Notes: generated from the sequence alone by a model not told the origin. A stretch of 64,000 nucleotides of DNA from Nitriliruptor sp040882075 (GCF_040882075.1 NZ_JBBEBZ010000172.1:1-64000); one strand, 5' to 3'. Shown: positions 28,202 through 36,782, numbered from the stretch's first letter. Translations and numbers: made by a program.

Positions 28202-29638
28202 GTGGCCGCAGCCCCCGTGAAGACCGACGCCGTCGTCGTCGGGTCCGGCCCCAATGGACTTGCGGCGGCGCTGACGCTCGCCCGCGAGGGGTTCCGCGTC
28301 ACCGTGCTCGAAGCGGAGGACGAGATCGGTGGCGGGACGCGGTCCTCGGACCAGCTCACCGTCCCCGGCGTGCTGCACGACATCTGCAGCGCCATCCACC
28401 CCTTCGGCGCAGCTTCGTCGGTGTTCCGCGAGATGCCGCTCGAACGCCACGGGCTGCGGTGGGCCCACCCGGACGTCGCCATCGCCCACCCCCTCGACGG
28501 GGGCGACGTCGCGGTCAAGTACCGCGACCTCGACCGCACGGTGGCCGAGCTCGGCGAGGACGGGCCCGCGTGGGGCCGGCTGCTGCGGCCGATCGTGCGC
28601 ACGTTCGACGCCGTCGCCTCGGACCTGCTCGGTCCGATGATCCGGATCCCGCGCCACCCCATCGCGACCGGTCGTGCGGGACTGCTGTCGCTGCTGCCCG
28701 CCACCGTGACGGCGTCGAGCTTCCCGACCGAGCGCGGCAAGGCCCTGTTCGGCGGCATCACGGCGCACGCCATCCAGCCGCTCGACCGGCCCCTGACCAC
28801 GTCGGTCGGGTTGCTGATGGCCGCAGCCGGACACCGCTACGGCTGGCCGGCTGCGGTCGGCGGGTCGCGCGCGATCGCCGAGGCCATGGCCAGCTACCTG
28901 CGCGAGCTCGGAGGTGAGATCCACACCGGTGTACGCGTCACCTCGCTCCGGGACCTGCCGCGCTCGCGCGTGGCGCTGCTCGACGTCGGACCCCACGCCC
29001 TGGCCGAGATCGCCGGTGACGCCATGCCGGGACCGATCCGTGCTCGCAACGCCAGGTGGCGCTACGGCCCGGGGGCGTTCAAGGTCGATTACGCCATCCG
29101 AGGTGGTGTCCCGTGGACCGCTGAGCCCGCCCGTCGCGCCGGCACGGTGCACGTCATCGGCGGGTTCGACGAGCTGGTCGAGGCGGAACGGCTGGTCCAC
29201 GAGGGGCGGATGCCCGAGCGTCCATTCCTGCTCACCGCGCAGCAGCACCTGGTCGATCCTGGCCGGACCGAGGGGGACATCACGCCGTTCTGGGCCTACG
29301 CCCACGTCCCGCACGGGTACACCGGGGACGCGGTCCCGGCGATGGAAGCGCAGCTCGAACGGTTCGCGCCGGGGTTCGGCGACCGGGTGGTCGCACGCAG
29401 CGTCCGCACGCCGGCCGACCTCGAGGCGTACAACGCCAACAACGTCGGGGGCGACATCGCGGGTGGGGTGACCGATCCGCTGCAACTCATCGCCCGGCCG
29501 AGGCTGTCGCTCGACCCCTACCGGACCGGTGTGCCCGGGCTGTTCCTGTGCTCGTCGTCCACGCCGCCCGGCGGCGGCGTACACGGGCTCTGTGGCGCCC
29601 ACGCCGCACGATCCGCGCTGAAGGTGCTCACCGCCTGA
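28202..29638 (+). CDS. FAD-dependent phytoene-desaturase-like oxidoreductase
   Basis: A 478-residue flavoprotein. The FAD-binding Rossmann motif VVVGSGPNGLAAALTLAREG and EAEDEIGGGTRS open the protein, and the C-terminal PGLFLCSSSTPPGGGVHGLCG is the FAD-closing motif of the carotenoid/retinoid oxidoreductase group. True carotenoid enzymes and many uncharacterised relatives share this layout, so the substrate is open. GTG at 28202 is seven bases after GGAG (28191-28194). Its 3' end overlaps the end of the convergent next gene by 11 bases. Confidence 0.9.
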   Translation: MAAAPVKTDAVVVGSGPNGLAAALTLAREGFRVTVLEAEDEIGGGTRSSDQLTVPGVLHDICSAIHPFGAASSVFREMPLERHGLRWAHPDVAIAHPLDGGDVAVKYRDLDRTVAELGEDGPAWGRLLRPIVRTFDAVASDLLGPMIRIPRHPIATGRAGLLSLLPATVTASSFPTERGKALFGGITAHAIQPLDRPLTTSVGLLMAAAGHRYGWPAAVGGSRAIAEAMASYLRELGGEIHTGVRVTSLRDLPRSRVALLDVGPHALAEIAGDAMPGPIRARNARWRYGPGAFKVDYAIRGGVPWTAEPARRAGTVHVIGGFDELVEAERLVHEGRMPERPFLLTAQQHLVDPGRTEGDITPFWAYAHVPHGYTGDAVPAMEAQLERFAPGFGDRVVARSVRTPADLEAYNANNVGGDIAGGVTDPLQLIARPRLSLDPYRTGVPGLFLCSSSTPPGGGVHGLCGAHAARSALKVLTA

Positions 29639-30569
29639 CGGTGGACCGGAGCTCGGCGAGCACCTCGATCGCTTCCGGGAGCGTCGCGACCGCGATCCGT
29701 CGCATCCCGGGCGTACGCAGACCCTCGAGCGCGCCCTCCTGGGCGGCCGGGTAGAGCAGCACGTCGGCGCCGTCGGCGTGCGCAGCCTCGGCCTTGAGGC
29801 GCAGACCGCCGATGCGACCCACGGCGCCCGTCAGCGGATCGAGCTCGCCGGTGCCCGCCAGGATCCAGCCGGGCAGCGGCGGCTGGCCCGTGACGTGGGC
29901 GTGTGCGGCCAGGGCGACCATGAGGGTGTGCGAGGCGCCGACGGGGAGGCCACGGACCGGCTCGCGGAGCGCGGCGACGTGACCGAACGGGACGCCACCG
30001 GTGGTGTAGGCCTCGACGTTGGTGTCCCACCGCAGCTGGACGCGCTGGAGCACGTCCGATGGTGCCCCGGGGAACCGCTGGCCGTCGGTGGTCGAGAACC
30101 ACCAGCCCTCGTCGGGGTGCAGCTCGCGTGCGCCGAGCAGGTCGCCGCCGGTGCGGATCGGGCGGCCGTTGAACCGGTCGACGATCACGTGCCGGCCGTC
30201 CGGGTCGACCCCGACCATCCGCAACCACACCGTGGTGTCCACGCCGGCGGCACGCATGCCGAGCGCTGCGGCGACCGGCTCGTTGACGACCGGGCGCAGC
30301 CAGTCGGGAGGGTCGATGTTCAACAGGTCGGCGGGTGCCCCGGAGCGGTCGTGGACGAGCTGGTCACCGACGGCCTGCAGCAGCGGGTAGTACCCGAGGA
30401 CGGTCAGGTAGCGAACCGAGGGTGTCTCGACGTCGACCCCATCGATGCTGAGGGCCAGCTGCCGGCTGGCGCCGTGACGCAACCCGCCCTGGAGCCACGG
30501 CACCGGCAGCAGCGAGACCACGACGAGGACCACCAGCCACCACGTGGCCCGCATCCTCCGCCGCTGCAC
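29628..30569 (-). CDS. Membrane-anchored Lon-like (S16) protease
   Basis: A 313-residue YlbL-type protein. An N-terminal membrane anchor (WWLVVLVVVSLLPVPWLQGG) is followed by a divergent PDZ-like middle and a C-terminal S16 peptidase domain. The catalytic serine would be in PVGASHTLMVALAA, where most relatives have GPSAG, and the catalytic lysine in GGLRLKAEAAHA, with LPGWILAGTGELDPLTGAVG between. It would act outside the membrane on unknown substrates. GTG at 30569 follows GGGAGGAG; a later ATG at 30554 is adjacent to GGAGG and less likely. Confidence 0.82.
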   Translation of the reverse strand: MQRRRMRATWWLVVLVVVSLLPVPWLQGGLRHGASRQLALSIDGVDVETPSVRYLTVLGYYPLLQAVGDQLVHDRSGAPADLLNIDPPDWLRPVVNEPVAAALGMRAAGVDTTVWLRMVGVDPDGRHVIVDRFNGRPIRTGGDLLGARELHPDEGWWFSTTDGQRFPGAPSDVLQRVQLRWDTNVEAYTTGGVPFGHVAALREPVRGLPVGASHTLMVALAAHAHVTGQPPLPGWILAGTGELDPLTGAVGRIGGLRLKAEAAHADGADVLLYPAAQEGALEGLRTPGMRRIAVATLPEAIEVLAELRSTVRR

Positions 30570-30793
30570 GTCCGCTCCTCCCGCGACCGCGCTCCACGCC
30601 CGGCCACCGTCGTTCGGACAGGGTCGGCCGACGGCTCGGTCACCGCAGGAACCACGGCCTAGGTGCGCGGTGGCCGACCGGGTCGCGCGGTACGGGAACC
30701 ATGCTGGACGACCGGCCGCCACGTGGGTGGGTGACGCGTCGCGCTAGCCTCCGGGGACGCGACCCGTTCGCCCTGGTCCCGGTCGGAGGTGCC

Positions 30794-31057
30794 GTGAACG
30801 ATCGATCCACAGCCACGCCGACCGACCCGTTCGCGCCCGTCAGGGCGCCGCCGCGGGGCCGCTCCGTGCTCGTCGTGCTCGCCGTCCTCGCGGCTGTCGT
30901 TGCGGCCATCGGCGGCTTGGCGCCGATAGCGGGTCCGATCGGGATGGTCCTCGGGCTCGTCGCGCACCTGAAGGGCAGCCGCTTCGGGATGCCCGCCACC
31001 GTGCTCGCGGGGGTCGCCACCCTCGTCGGCTTCACGGTCGCGATGCTGCTCCGCTGA
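30794..31057 (+). CDS. Small two-helix membrane protein
   Basis: An 87-residue protein with a Pro/Thr-rich N-terminus (residues 1-28) and two hydrophobic segments (about 30-50 and 64-85) separated by HLKGSRFGMP. The pattern resembles DUF4190-like membrane proteins of actinobacteria, but the match is by shape only. GTG at 30794 follows GGAGG at 30785; TAGCCT at 30745-30750 is a candidate -10. Confidence 0.65.
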   Translation: MNDRSTATPTDPFAPVRAPPRGRSVLVVLAVLAAVVAAIGGLAPIAGPIGMVLGLVAHLKGSRFGMPATVLAGVATLVGFTVAMLLR

Positions 31058-31104
31058 TCGACGGCGCAGGGCTGCGTCCTCGCACTACCCTCCGGCCCAC
31101 ACAA

Positions 31105-31127
31105 GGCCCGTCCTGCGCGAACGGGCC
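31105..31127 (+). promoter_or_regulatory. Leader hairpin before the DUF2090 gene
   Basis: GGCCCGT (31105-31111) pairs with ACGGGCC (31121-31127). TACCCT at 31086-31091 is a likely -10, so the hairpin would form at the 5' end of the transcript, ahead of AGGAG and the GTG at 31144. Confidence 0.4.
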
Positions 31128-31143
31128 GACGTAGGAGTCCCCC

Positions 31144-31986
31144 GTGTCACTCGGCCTCGACGGCAGCCTCCTCGTGCTCTCGCTCGAGCCCCGTGGCCCG
31201 CGGCTGGACGACCACGCGCTGGAGCCGGGGCCCGTGGTCGACGCCGACGTCCTGGTCGAGGGGCTCGACCGCGCACGGCGAGCGGCCGGTCTCGACGCGG
31301 CCGGTACCGCCGTGGTCGCCGCCGATCCGGACGTCGCGCGGGATCTGCGGGCACGCGGCTTCGGCGTCGTGGCCCCCGTGGAGTCCACCGTCACGGGCAC
31401 CCTCTCCTTCGCGCACGGCGATGGCTTCAGCCACGCGGTGGAGGAGCTCGAACCCGACCTCACCTCCGTCCGCGTCCGCTGGAACCCCGGGGACGACGCC
31501 GACGTGAAGAAGGAACAGGCCCTCGGGCTGACGAGGCTCGCGGCCTGGCTGCACGAGACCGACCGCAAGCTGCTCGTGGAGGTCGTCGTCCCGCCGCTGC
31601 CCGCTGACCTCGACCAGGTCGGACGCGATCACGACCGGTTCGTGAGCGAGCTCCGTCCAGGTCTCAGCGTCGAGGCGGTGCGCGAGATCCGCGAGCTCGG
31701 GACCGAGGCGGACCTCTGGGCGGTCGAGCACGGCGCGAGCAGCGCCGACCTCGATGCGCTCGTGACCGAGGCGGGTCGTGACGAGGTGGGGGTGCTGGTC
31801 ATCGTCGCCTCGCCGGACCAGCCGCTCGACCCACCAGCGGGCCACGTCCGAGGGATGCTCGTCGACCGGCCCGTCTGGCGGGCCGCCCTCGCTGGCGCCA
31901 CCGGGGCCCGCGGCGTCGACGCCGATGCCGTCGCGGCCGCCCTGTCCCGCTTCATCGAGTTCCACGCTGCTCGCCGGTCCTCCTGA
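31144..31986 (+). CDS. DUF2090 domain protein
   Basis: A 280-residue soluble protein resembling DUF2090, the aldolase-like barrel domain often attached to IolC-type sugar kinases. Visible family segments are RWNPGDDADVKKEQ near residue 115, KLLVEVVVPPLPADL near 142 and a C-terminal GMLVDRPVWRAAL. Here it stands alone without a kinase. Enzyme activity is not established for the domain. AGGAG precedes the GTG start. Downstream is the dodecin gene, 87 bases away. Confidence 0.72.
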   Translation: MSLGLDGSLLVLSLEPRGPRLDDHALEPGPVVDADVLVEGLDRARRAAGLDAAGTAVVAADPDVARDLRARGFGVVAPVESTVTGTLSFAHGDGFSHAVEELEPDLTSVRVRWNPGDDADVKKEQALGLTRLAAWLHETDRKLLVEVVVPPLPADLDQVGRDHDRFVSELRPGLSVEAVREIRELGTEADLWAVEHGASSADLDALVTEAGRDEVGVLVIVASPDQPLDPPAGHVRGMLVDRPVWRAALAGATGARGVDADAVAAALSRFIEFHAARRSS

Positions 31987-32073
31987 CCGTTCGGGACAGC
32001 CGCTCCGCGAGCAACGCCGACGAACGACCCGTCGCCGCCCGGCGACGTGCAACCACCACCGGAGGGTGCGAAC

Positions 32074-32277
32074 GTGGCCGTCATCAAGACGATCGACCTG
32101 GTGGGCGTCTCCACCGAATCGTGGCGCGATGCCGCGCACAAGGCTCTCGACGAGGCGACCAAGACCCTGCGTAACGTCGAGGGCTTCACCGTTCTCGAGA
32201 CCTCTGCGGTCGTCGAGGGCACCGAGATCGCCGAGTACCACACCCACGTGCGCATCAAGTTCCGCATCTCGCGGTGA
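32074..32277 (+). CDS. Dodecin
   Basis: A 67-residue dodecin, the small protein that assembles into a hollow dodecamer binding flavin and coenzyme A. The family pattern VIKTIDLVGVSTESW, a helix of about 15 residues and two further strands (EYHTHVRIKFRIS) is complete. Dodecins buffer flavins and quench light damage. GTG at 32074 is seven bases after GGAGGG (32061-32066). It is convergent with the CarH-like regulator gene that ends 14 bases away. Confidence 0.93.
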   Translation: MAVIKTIDLVGVSTESWRDAAHKALDEATKTLRNVEGFTVLETSAVVEGTEIAEYHTHVRIKFRISR

Positions 32278-32291
32278 GACCGGGCGGGTGG

Positions 32292-33269
32292 TCAGCCGGC
32301 GCCCGTCCGGCGTCCCGCGGCCGCCCGCTCCACGGCGGCGGCCACCTCGCTGACTTCTCCCGTGTGGACGATGGCACGGGGGAGCCGCGAGGCGTCCGAG
32401 GGGATGAAGCCGGCGCCGCCGAGCACGACCCCGGCTCCCGAGAACGTCGGTCGGTCGGCCAGGAAGTCCTCGGCGGCCTCCCGGAACACCGCACCGACGA
32501 GCACGACGTCGGGTGACAGGTCGACGGACGCGCGCTCCATGGCGACGGTCGGGGTACGGGCGCCGAGGTAGTGCACGCGCCACCCCGCGTCGGCCGCGAC
32601 GACCGCCGAGGCCAGCAGACCGAGGTCGTGCTCTTCGGTCTCCGGAGCGGCGGCCAGGCAGACGGGTGCGGTGGTCCGGGGGCGGGTGCGGAGCAGGCGC
32701 TGCAACCTCGGGCGGAGCGTGTTGGTGGCGAAGTGCTCGCGCGCGATGATCCGGGGGTCGTCCTCCCACCCGTCACCGAGGTGGCGGAGGACGGGGAGCA
32801 GGACCGCGTCGATCGCGCTCGGGACCTCGAACCGGGCGAAGGTGGCGTCGACGATCTCGTCCGCGGACGGCCCGTCGAACCCGTCGATGGCCCGTTCGAG
32901 GCGAGCGATGAGCTCGGCGGCCGCGCCGTCCTGGCCGGCGCCCGAGATCGAGGTCGGTCGCGCGACCGGCGCGGGAGCGCGGAGCACCTCACGGGCGGCG
33001 GCGGACGCGTTCCAGCCGTCCTCGAGCAGCCGCTGTACCGCACGGACACGGTCCACGTCGCGCTCGCTGTAGAGGCGGTGGCCGCCGTCGGTGTGGTCGG
33101 GGGTGAGCAGGCCGTATCGGCGCTCCCACGCGCGCAGCGTCGGGACCGCCACACCCGTGCGGCGGGAGACCTCGCCGATGCGGAGCACCGACAGATCATC
33201 GGTCGCGGGGATCGGTCGCTCCTCTCGGTGTGGTCGGTCGGCAGCAGGTCCACCGGTGCATGTTCGCAC
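32292..33269 (-). CDS. CarH/LitR-like MerR regulator with B12-binding domain
   Basis: A 325-residue regulator. Residues 28-95 are a MerR helix-turn-helix (VLRIGEVSRRTGVAVPTLRA). Residues 115-195 are the four-helix cap that carries Trp168 and Glu178-His179 in the Wx9EH pattern that defines light-sensing CarH proteins. Residues 200-310 are a cobalamin-binding Rossmann fold with Glu212-x-His214-x-x-Gly217, the lower axial ligand motif. Known CarH holds DNA as a tetramer with adenosylcobalamin in the dark and releases it in light. The start is uncertain: GTG 33269 has no good ribosome site, and homology begins near residue 28. Divergent from the aldehyde dehydrogenase gene. Confidence 0.85.
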   Translation of the reverse strand: MRTCTGGPAADRPHREERPIPATDDLSVLRIGEVSRRTGVAVPTLRAWERRYGLLTPDHTDGGHRLYSERDVDRVRAVQRLLEDGWNASAAAREVLRAPAPVARPTSISGAGQDGAAAELIARLERAIDGFDGPSADEIVDATFARFEVPSAIDAVLLPVLRHLGDGWEDDPRIIAREHFATNTLRPRLQRLLRTRPRTTAPVCLAAAPETEEHDLGLLASAVVAADAGWRVHYLGARTPTVAMERASVDLSPDVVLVGAVFREAAEDFLADRPTFSGAGVVLGGAGFIPSDASRLPRAIVHTGEVSEVAAAVERAAAGRRTGAG

Positions 33270-33276
33270 CTCCGGA

Positions 33277-33319
33277 CCCTGACGGACGGGTCAGCGACGT
33301 GCGCCAGCGGGTGTCAGGG
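33277..33319. promoter_or_regulatory. Possible operator with CTGAC/GTCAG half-sites
   Basis: Three half-sites, CCCTGAC (33277-33283), GTCAG (33290-33294) and GTCAGGG (33313-33319), lie between the divergent CarH-like regulator and dehydrogenase genes. The outer pair is an exact seven-base inverted repeat. They are candidates for the binding site of the B12-dependent regulator; no direct evidence. Confidence 0.35.
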
Positions 33320-33383
33320 TGCCGCCGCGCTCGCCCTCGCGCAGCCACCGCCGGACGGTTCGTCGCCGGACCGCGGTTCGCCC

Positions 33384-33389
33384 TACCGT
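33384..33389 (+). promoter_or_regulatory. -10 element, leaderless start
   Basis: TACCGT seven bases before the ATG at 33397, with no ribosome-binding sequence between, indicating a leaderless transcript for the dehydrogenase gene. Confidence 0.5.
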
Positions 33390-33396
33390 CCGCGGC

Positions 33397-34905
33397 ATGG
33401 ACGAACCGACGCCCCTGACCTCGCTGACCGCTGGAACCCCCGTGATCGTCGGCGGGGACCGGCTCACCACCGTCTCGCCGGAGCTGGCTGCGGCGTTCGC
33501 GCCGGGCGACGCGTTGGTCGTGCTCCAGGACTCGGGCGAGCTGCTCCACGTTCCTGCTGCGGAACGCGCCGCCGCACGACGGGCCGTCGATGCCGCAGCC
33601 GCTGCGGCCGAGGCGATGGGCGCCGTCGACGACGCCGCGATCGACGCCTTCTACGCCGGGTTCGCCGACCGGCTGGCCGACGACGCGAGCTTCGCGCCGA
33701 TCGCGGAAGCGAACGCGGCGGACGTCGATGCCGCCCGGGCTCGCGGGCGTTCGACGACCCGGCTCGTGCTGAGCGACGCCATGCGCGCCGGCATGATCAC
33801 CGGCCTGCGTGGGTGGCGCACCGTGCCCGGCGGCCGGGGCGACGTGGTCCGCACCATCGACCACGACGGGTGGCGCGTCGAGCAGGTCACCGATCGGCTC
33901 GGGGTGGTCGCGTTCGTCTTCGAGGGACGGCCCAACGTGTTCGCGGACGCGTGCGGGGTGCTCCGCACCGGGAACACGGTCGTGTTCCGCATCGGTTCCG
34001 ACGCGCTCGGCACGGCGCGAGCGATCGTCGAGCACGCCCTCGATCCCGCGTTGGCCGCGGCCGGGCTGCCGCCGGGTTCGGCGGCCCTGGTCGACTCGCC
34101 GGCCCACGCCGCGGGGTGGGCGTTGTTCAGCGACCCCCGCTTGGCGCTGGCCGTCGCCAGGGGGTCGGGCCGCGCGGTCGCGCAGCTCGGCGCGGTCGCC
34201 CGCCAGGCCGGGAACGCCGTGTCGTTGCACGGCACCGGTGGCGCGTGGATCGTCGCCTCGGACCACGCTGACGCGGACCGGTTCGGGGCCGTCGTGCACG
34301 CGTCGCTCGACCGCAAGGTCTGCAACACGCTGAACACCTGCTGCATCGTCCGGTCGCGGGCCGAGGAGCTCGTCCCGGTGTTCCTCGACGCGCTCGATCG
34401 CGCTGCCGCGGATCGCGGCGTCAACGCCAAGCTGTACGTCCTCGAGTCGTCGCGCCACCACGTCCCCGAGCGCCGGTTCACCGAGCACGTCACGATCGCG
34501 CGGGTCGAGGGCGCCATCGAGGAACCGGCGGCCGAGTCCCTCGTCGAGGCGCAGCTCGGCATCGAGTGGGAGTGGGAGGACAGCCCCGAGGTCACCCTCG
34601 TCGTCGTGGACGACGTGGCCGAGGCCGTGCAGCTGTTCAACCGGTGGTCGCCCCGGTTCGTCGCCTCGCTGGTCAGCGAGGACCGCGCCGAACAGGAGCG
34701 TTTCTTCGGAGCGGTCGACGCGCCGTTCGTCGGCGACGGGTTCACCCGCTGGGTCGACGGGCAGTACGCCTTCGGTGCCCCCGAGCTCGGCCTGTCCAAC
34801 TGGGAGCACGGTCGGCTGCTCGCCCGCGGCGGCGTGCTCTCGGGCGACGCGATCGTCACGCTCCGCACCCGCGTGACCCAGCACGACCCGCGCCTGCGCC
34901 GCTGA
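33397..34905 (+). CDS. ProA-like aldehyde dehydrogenase family protein
   Basis: A 502-residue member of the aldehyde dehydrogenase superfamily closest in pattern to gamma-glutamyl phosphate reductase: GVVAFVFEGRPNVFADA near residue 170 resembles the ProA cofactor region, GNTVVFRIGSDALG follows, and the catalytic cysteine region reads LDRKVCNTLNTCC near residue 308. It is about 85 residues longer than ProA because of an N-terminal extension, and no proB is nearby, so proline synthesis is not assured. It may act on another acyl-phosphate or aldehyde. Confidence 0.78.
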   Translation: MDEPTPLTSLTAGTPVIVGGDRLTTVSPELAAAFAPGDALVVLQDSGELLHVPAAERAAARRAVDAAAAAAEAMGAVDDAAIDAFYAGFADRLADDASFAPIAEANAADVDAARARGRSTTRLVLSDAMRAGMITGLRGWRTVPGGRGDVVRTIDHDGWRVEQVTDRLGVVAFVFEGRPNVFADACGVLRTGNTVVFRIGSDALGTARAIVEHALDPALAAAGLPPGSAALVDSPAHAAGWALFSDPRLALAVARGSGRAVAQLGAVARQAGNAVSLHGTGGAWIVASDHADADRFGAVVHASLDRKVCNTLNTCCIVRSRAEELVPVFLDALDRAAADRGVNAKLYVLESSRHHVPERRFTEHVTIARVEGAIEEPAAESLVEAQLGIEWEWEDSPEVTLVVVDDVAEAVQLFNRWSPRFVASLVSEDRAEQERFFGAVDAPFVGDGFTRWVDGQYAFGAPELGLSNWEHGRLLARGGVLSGDAIVTLRTRVTQHDPRLRR

Positions 34906-34934
34906 GGCCACCCGAGCTCAGCTTACGCGGCCAG

Positions 34935-34964
34935 CGGTTGCTGGCTCCTGGGAGCCAGCAACCG
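34935..34964. terminator. Perfect 14-base-pair hairpin
   Basis: CGGTTGCTGGCTCC-TG-GGAGCCAGCAACCG, a perfect inverted repeat 30 bases after the dehydrogenase stop codon. Its strength and position make it a likely terminator despite lacking a T run. Confidence 0.6.
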
Positions 34965-34997
34965 CCACGTCCGACCGCGCGGACCCACCTGCGATGA

Positions 34998-35029
34998 GCA
35001 GTTTCTGGCACCTGATCGCCAGGAACTGC
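34998..35029. terminator. 12-base-pair hairpin
   Basis: GCAGTTTCTGGC (34998-35009) pairs with GCCAGGAACTGC (35018-35029) around an eight-base loop, with one G-T wobble. It lies between two convergent genes and may terminate the minus-strand transporter transcript. Confidence 0.5.
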
Positions 35030-35120
35030 AGCATGGAGACCCCGGCCAACGGCGGGAGGGGGGAGGCCGCAGGTGATCCCCGCCGTCGTCAGCGACGGGT
35101 CGGCCACGACTGACCGTCGA

Positions 35121-35150
35121 GGTCAGCTGAGGTCAGCTGAGGTCAGCTGA
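35121..35150. repeat. Three tandem 10-base repeats
   Basis: AGGTCAGCTG repeated three times exactly, spanning the stop codon of the minus-strand transporter (35143-35145). Each unit encodes a TGA in the minus direction, so the gene end is reinforced by stop codons every ten bases in shifting frames. Confidence 0.8.
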
Positions 35151-35982
35151 GGGCGATGAGGCCGACGGCGCCGAGGCAGGCGACGACGGCGCCCCACTGC
35201 ACGCGGTCGAGCCGTTCGCGGAGCAGGCTGTGCGCGAGCCCGGCGACGACCACCGGGTACAGCGAGGTGATGAGGGCCGCCAGCGAGAGCATCCCCGCGC
35301 GGGCCGCCCCGAGGAACAGCACGTTGGCGACCATGTCCAGGGTGCCGGTCGCGAGGGCGAGAGCGAGGAAGCGGCCGTCGCGGGGAACCCCGACCCGACG
35401 GACGGCGAGCGCCGCGCCGAGCAGGACCAGCGACGCGGCCCGTGCGCCGACGAGGGACCACAGACCGGAGTCCGCTGGGCTCGCGTCCAGCGCGACGAAG
35501 AAGACGCCGAAGCCGACGCCGCCCAACAGCGCCAACAGCGGGCTGCGGCTGCTCGCACCACGTCGCGCGCCGGCCGCGAGGTCGCGACCGCCGACCAGGA
35601 CCACGGCGGCCAGGCCGAGCGCGATGCCCACCGTCGCGAGGGTGGTGGGGCGCTCGCCCGTGCCGAAGCCGATGGCGACCGGCAGCACCGCTCCGGCGAC
35701 ACCGGCCAGCGGTGACGCGAGCCCCATCGGGCCGATCGCCAGACCGCGTAGGTAGAGCACGAGGCCGCACGCACCGGCCACGCCGCCGACCGCGCCAGCG
35801 GCGAGGGCGGAGGACGACAGGACGCCGGGCAGCAACAGCAGCGCCGGGGCCAGGACGAGGAGACCAGCGGCCTGCGCGAACCACGACACGGTGAGCGCCG
35901 GCGCCCGTCTGGCGGCGAGGCCGCCGGCGAAGTCGCTGGCGCCGAAGGTCAGGGCGGCCGAGAGGGCGAGCAGTGCGGTCAT
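35143..35982 (-). CDS. EamA/DMT-family transporter
   Basis: A 279-residue membrane protein with about ten hydrophobic segments in two EamA halves (LSAALTFGASDFAGGLAARR at the start; VGFGVFFVALDASPADSG opening the second half). Likely an exporter of unknown substrate. ATG at 35982 begins at the first membrane segment; longer in-frame starts up to 36081 add only a polar stretch with no ribosome site. It is divergent from, and probably controlled by, the XRE/cupin regulator at 36144. Confidence 0.87.
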   Translation of the reverse strand: MTALLALSAALTFGASDFAGGLAARRAPALTVSWFAQAAGLLVLAPALLLLPGVLSSSALAAGAVGGVAGACGLVLYLRGLAIGPMGLASPLAGVAGAVLPVAIGFGTGERPTTLATVGIALGLAAVVLVGGRDLAAGARRGASSRSPLLALLGGVGFGVFFVALDASPADSGLWSLVGARAASLVLLGAALAVRRVGVPRDGRFLALALATGTLDMVANVLFLGAARAGMLSLAALITSLYPVVVAGLAHSLLRERLDRVQWGAVVACLGAVGLIALS

Positions 35983-36143
35983 GACGGATCCGTACGGGCC
36001 GACGCGGCCGGATCCGGTGAGGTCGAGTGCACCGATCGGTGCGGTGCGCGGTACCGTAGCGAGGGAGGACCGCCGGCGCAATATGCTGGACCGGTTGGTG
36101 CAGCAGGATAGACCTACGGCTGTGGGTGCGGGAGGAGCGGACG

Positions 36144-36779
36144 TTGCGTGGACCCGAGGAGGTCGCTGGTTCGCTGGCGACCAACCTGCGTCGGCTCCGC
36201 GCCCTGCGGGGCTGGAGCCTCGAGGCTGTCGCCGAGCGCGCTGGGGTGAGCAAGAACACGGTCATCCAGGTCGAGCAGGGCCGCGCGAACCCCTCGATCT
36301 CGACGCTCTGCCGGCTCGCTGACGCGCTCGGGGTGGGGGTCGCGAGCCTCATCGAGGCGCCGGCCGGCCCGCGGGTGACGGTCCGTCGTGCTGCGGACAC
36401 CCCGGCGCTGTGGACCTCGGATGCGGGCAGCCGTGCCCTGTTCTGCCTCGGCACCGACCCGCCGGACGTCGTCGAGCTCTGGGACTGGAACCTCGCCGTC
36501 GGCGATGGGTTCGACGGCGAGGCGCACCCGCCCGGGACCGTCGAGCTGCTGCTCGTCCTCGAAGGTCAGCTCGCGCTCCGGGTCGGGGACGTCGAGCACC
36601 ACCTCGACGTCGGGGACAGCGTCCTGTTCGAGGCGGAGGTCCCGCACCGCTACGCCAACCACGGCGAGGACCCGTGCCGGTTCACGTTGTCGGTCCTGCA
36701 GCCGACCGCGAGCGCGGGCCAGGCCTCCTCGCCGAGCCACGAGACCGAGGCGCTGAACCAGGATCCTGACCTCAGCTGA
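36144..36779 (+). CDS. XRE-family regulator with cupin sensor domain
   Basis: A 211-residue two-domain regulator. Residues 8-68 are an XRE helix-turn-helix (LRRLRALRGWSLEAVAERAG, VSKNTVIQVEQG). Residues 100-190 are a cupin with GTVELLLVLEGQL and HHLDVGDSVLFEAEVPH. Such proteins often sense an amino acid or small metabolite and control an adjacent exporter, here the divergent EamA gene. TTG at 36144 is chosen because GGAGGAG (36131-36137) is six bases upstream; an in-frame GTG at 36126 lies before that site. Confidence 0.87.
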   Translation: MRGPEEVAGSLATNLRRLRALRGWSLEAVAERAGVSKNTVIQVEQGRANPSISTLCRLADALGVGVASLIEAPAGPRVTVRRAADTPALWTSDAGSRALFCLGTDPPDVVELWDWNLAVGDGFDGEAHPPGTVELLLVLEGQLALRVGDVEHHLDVGDSVLFEAEVPHRYANHGEDPCRFTLSVLQPTASAGQASSPSHETEALNQDPDLS

Positions 36780-36782
36780 CGG

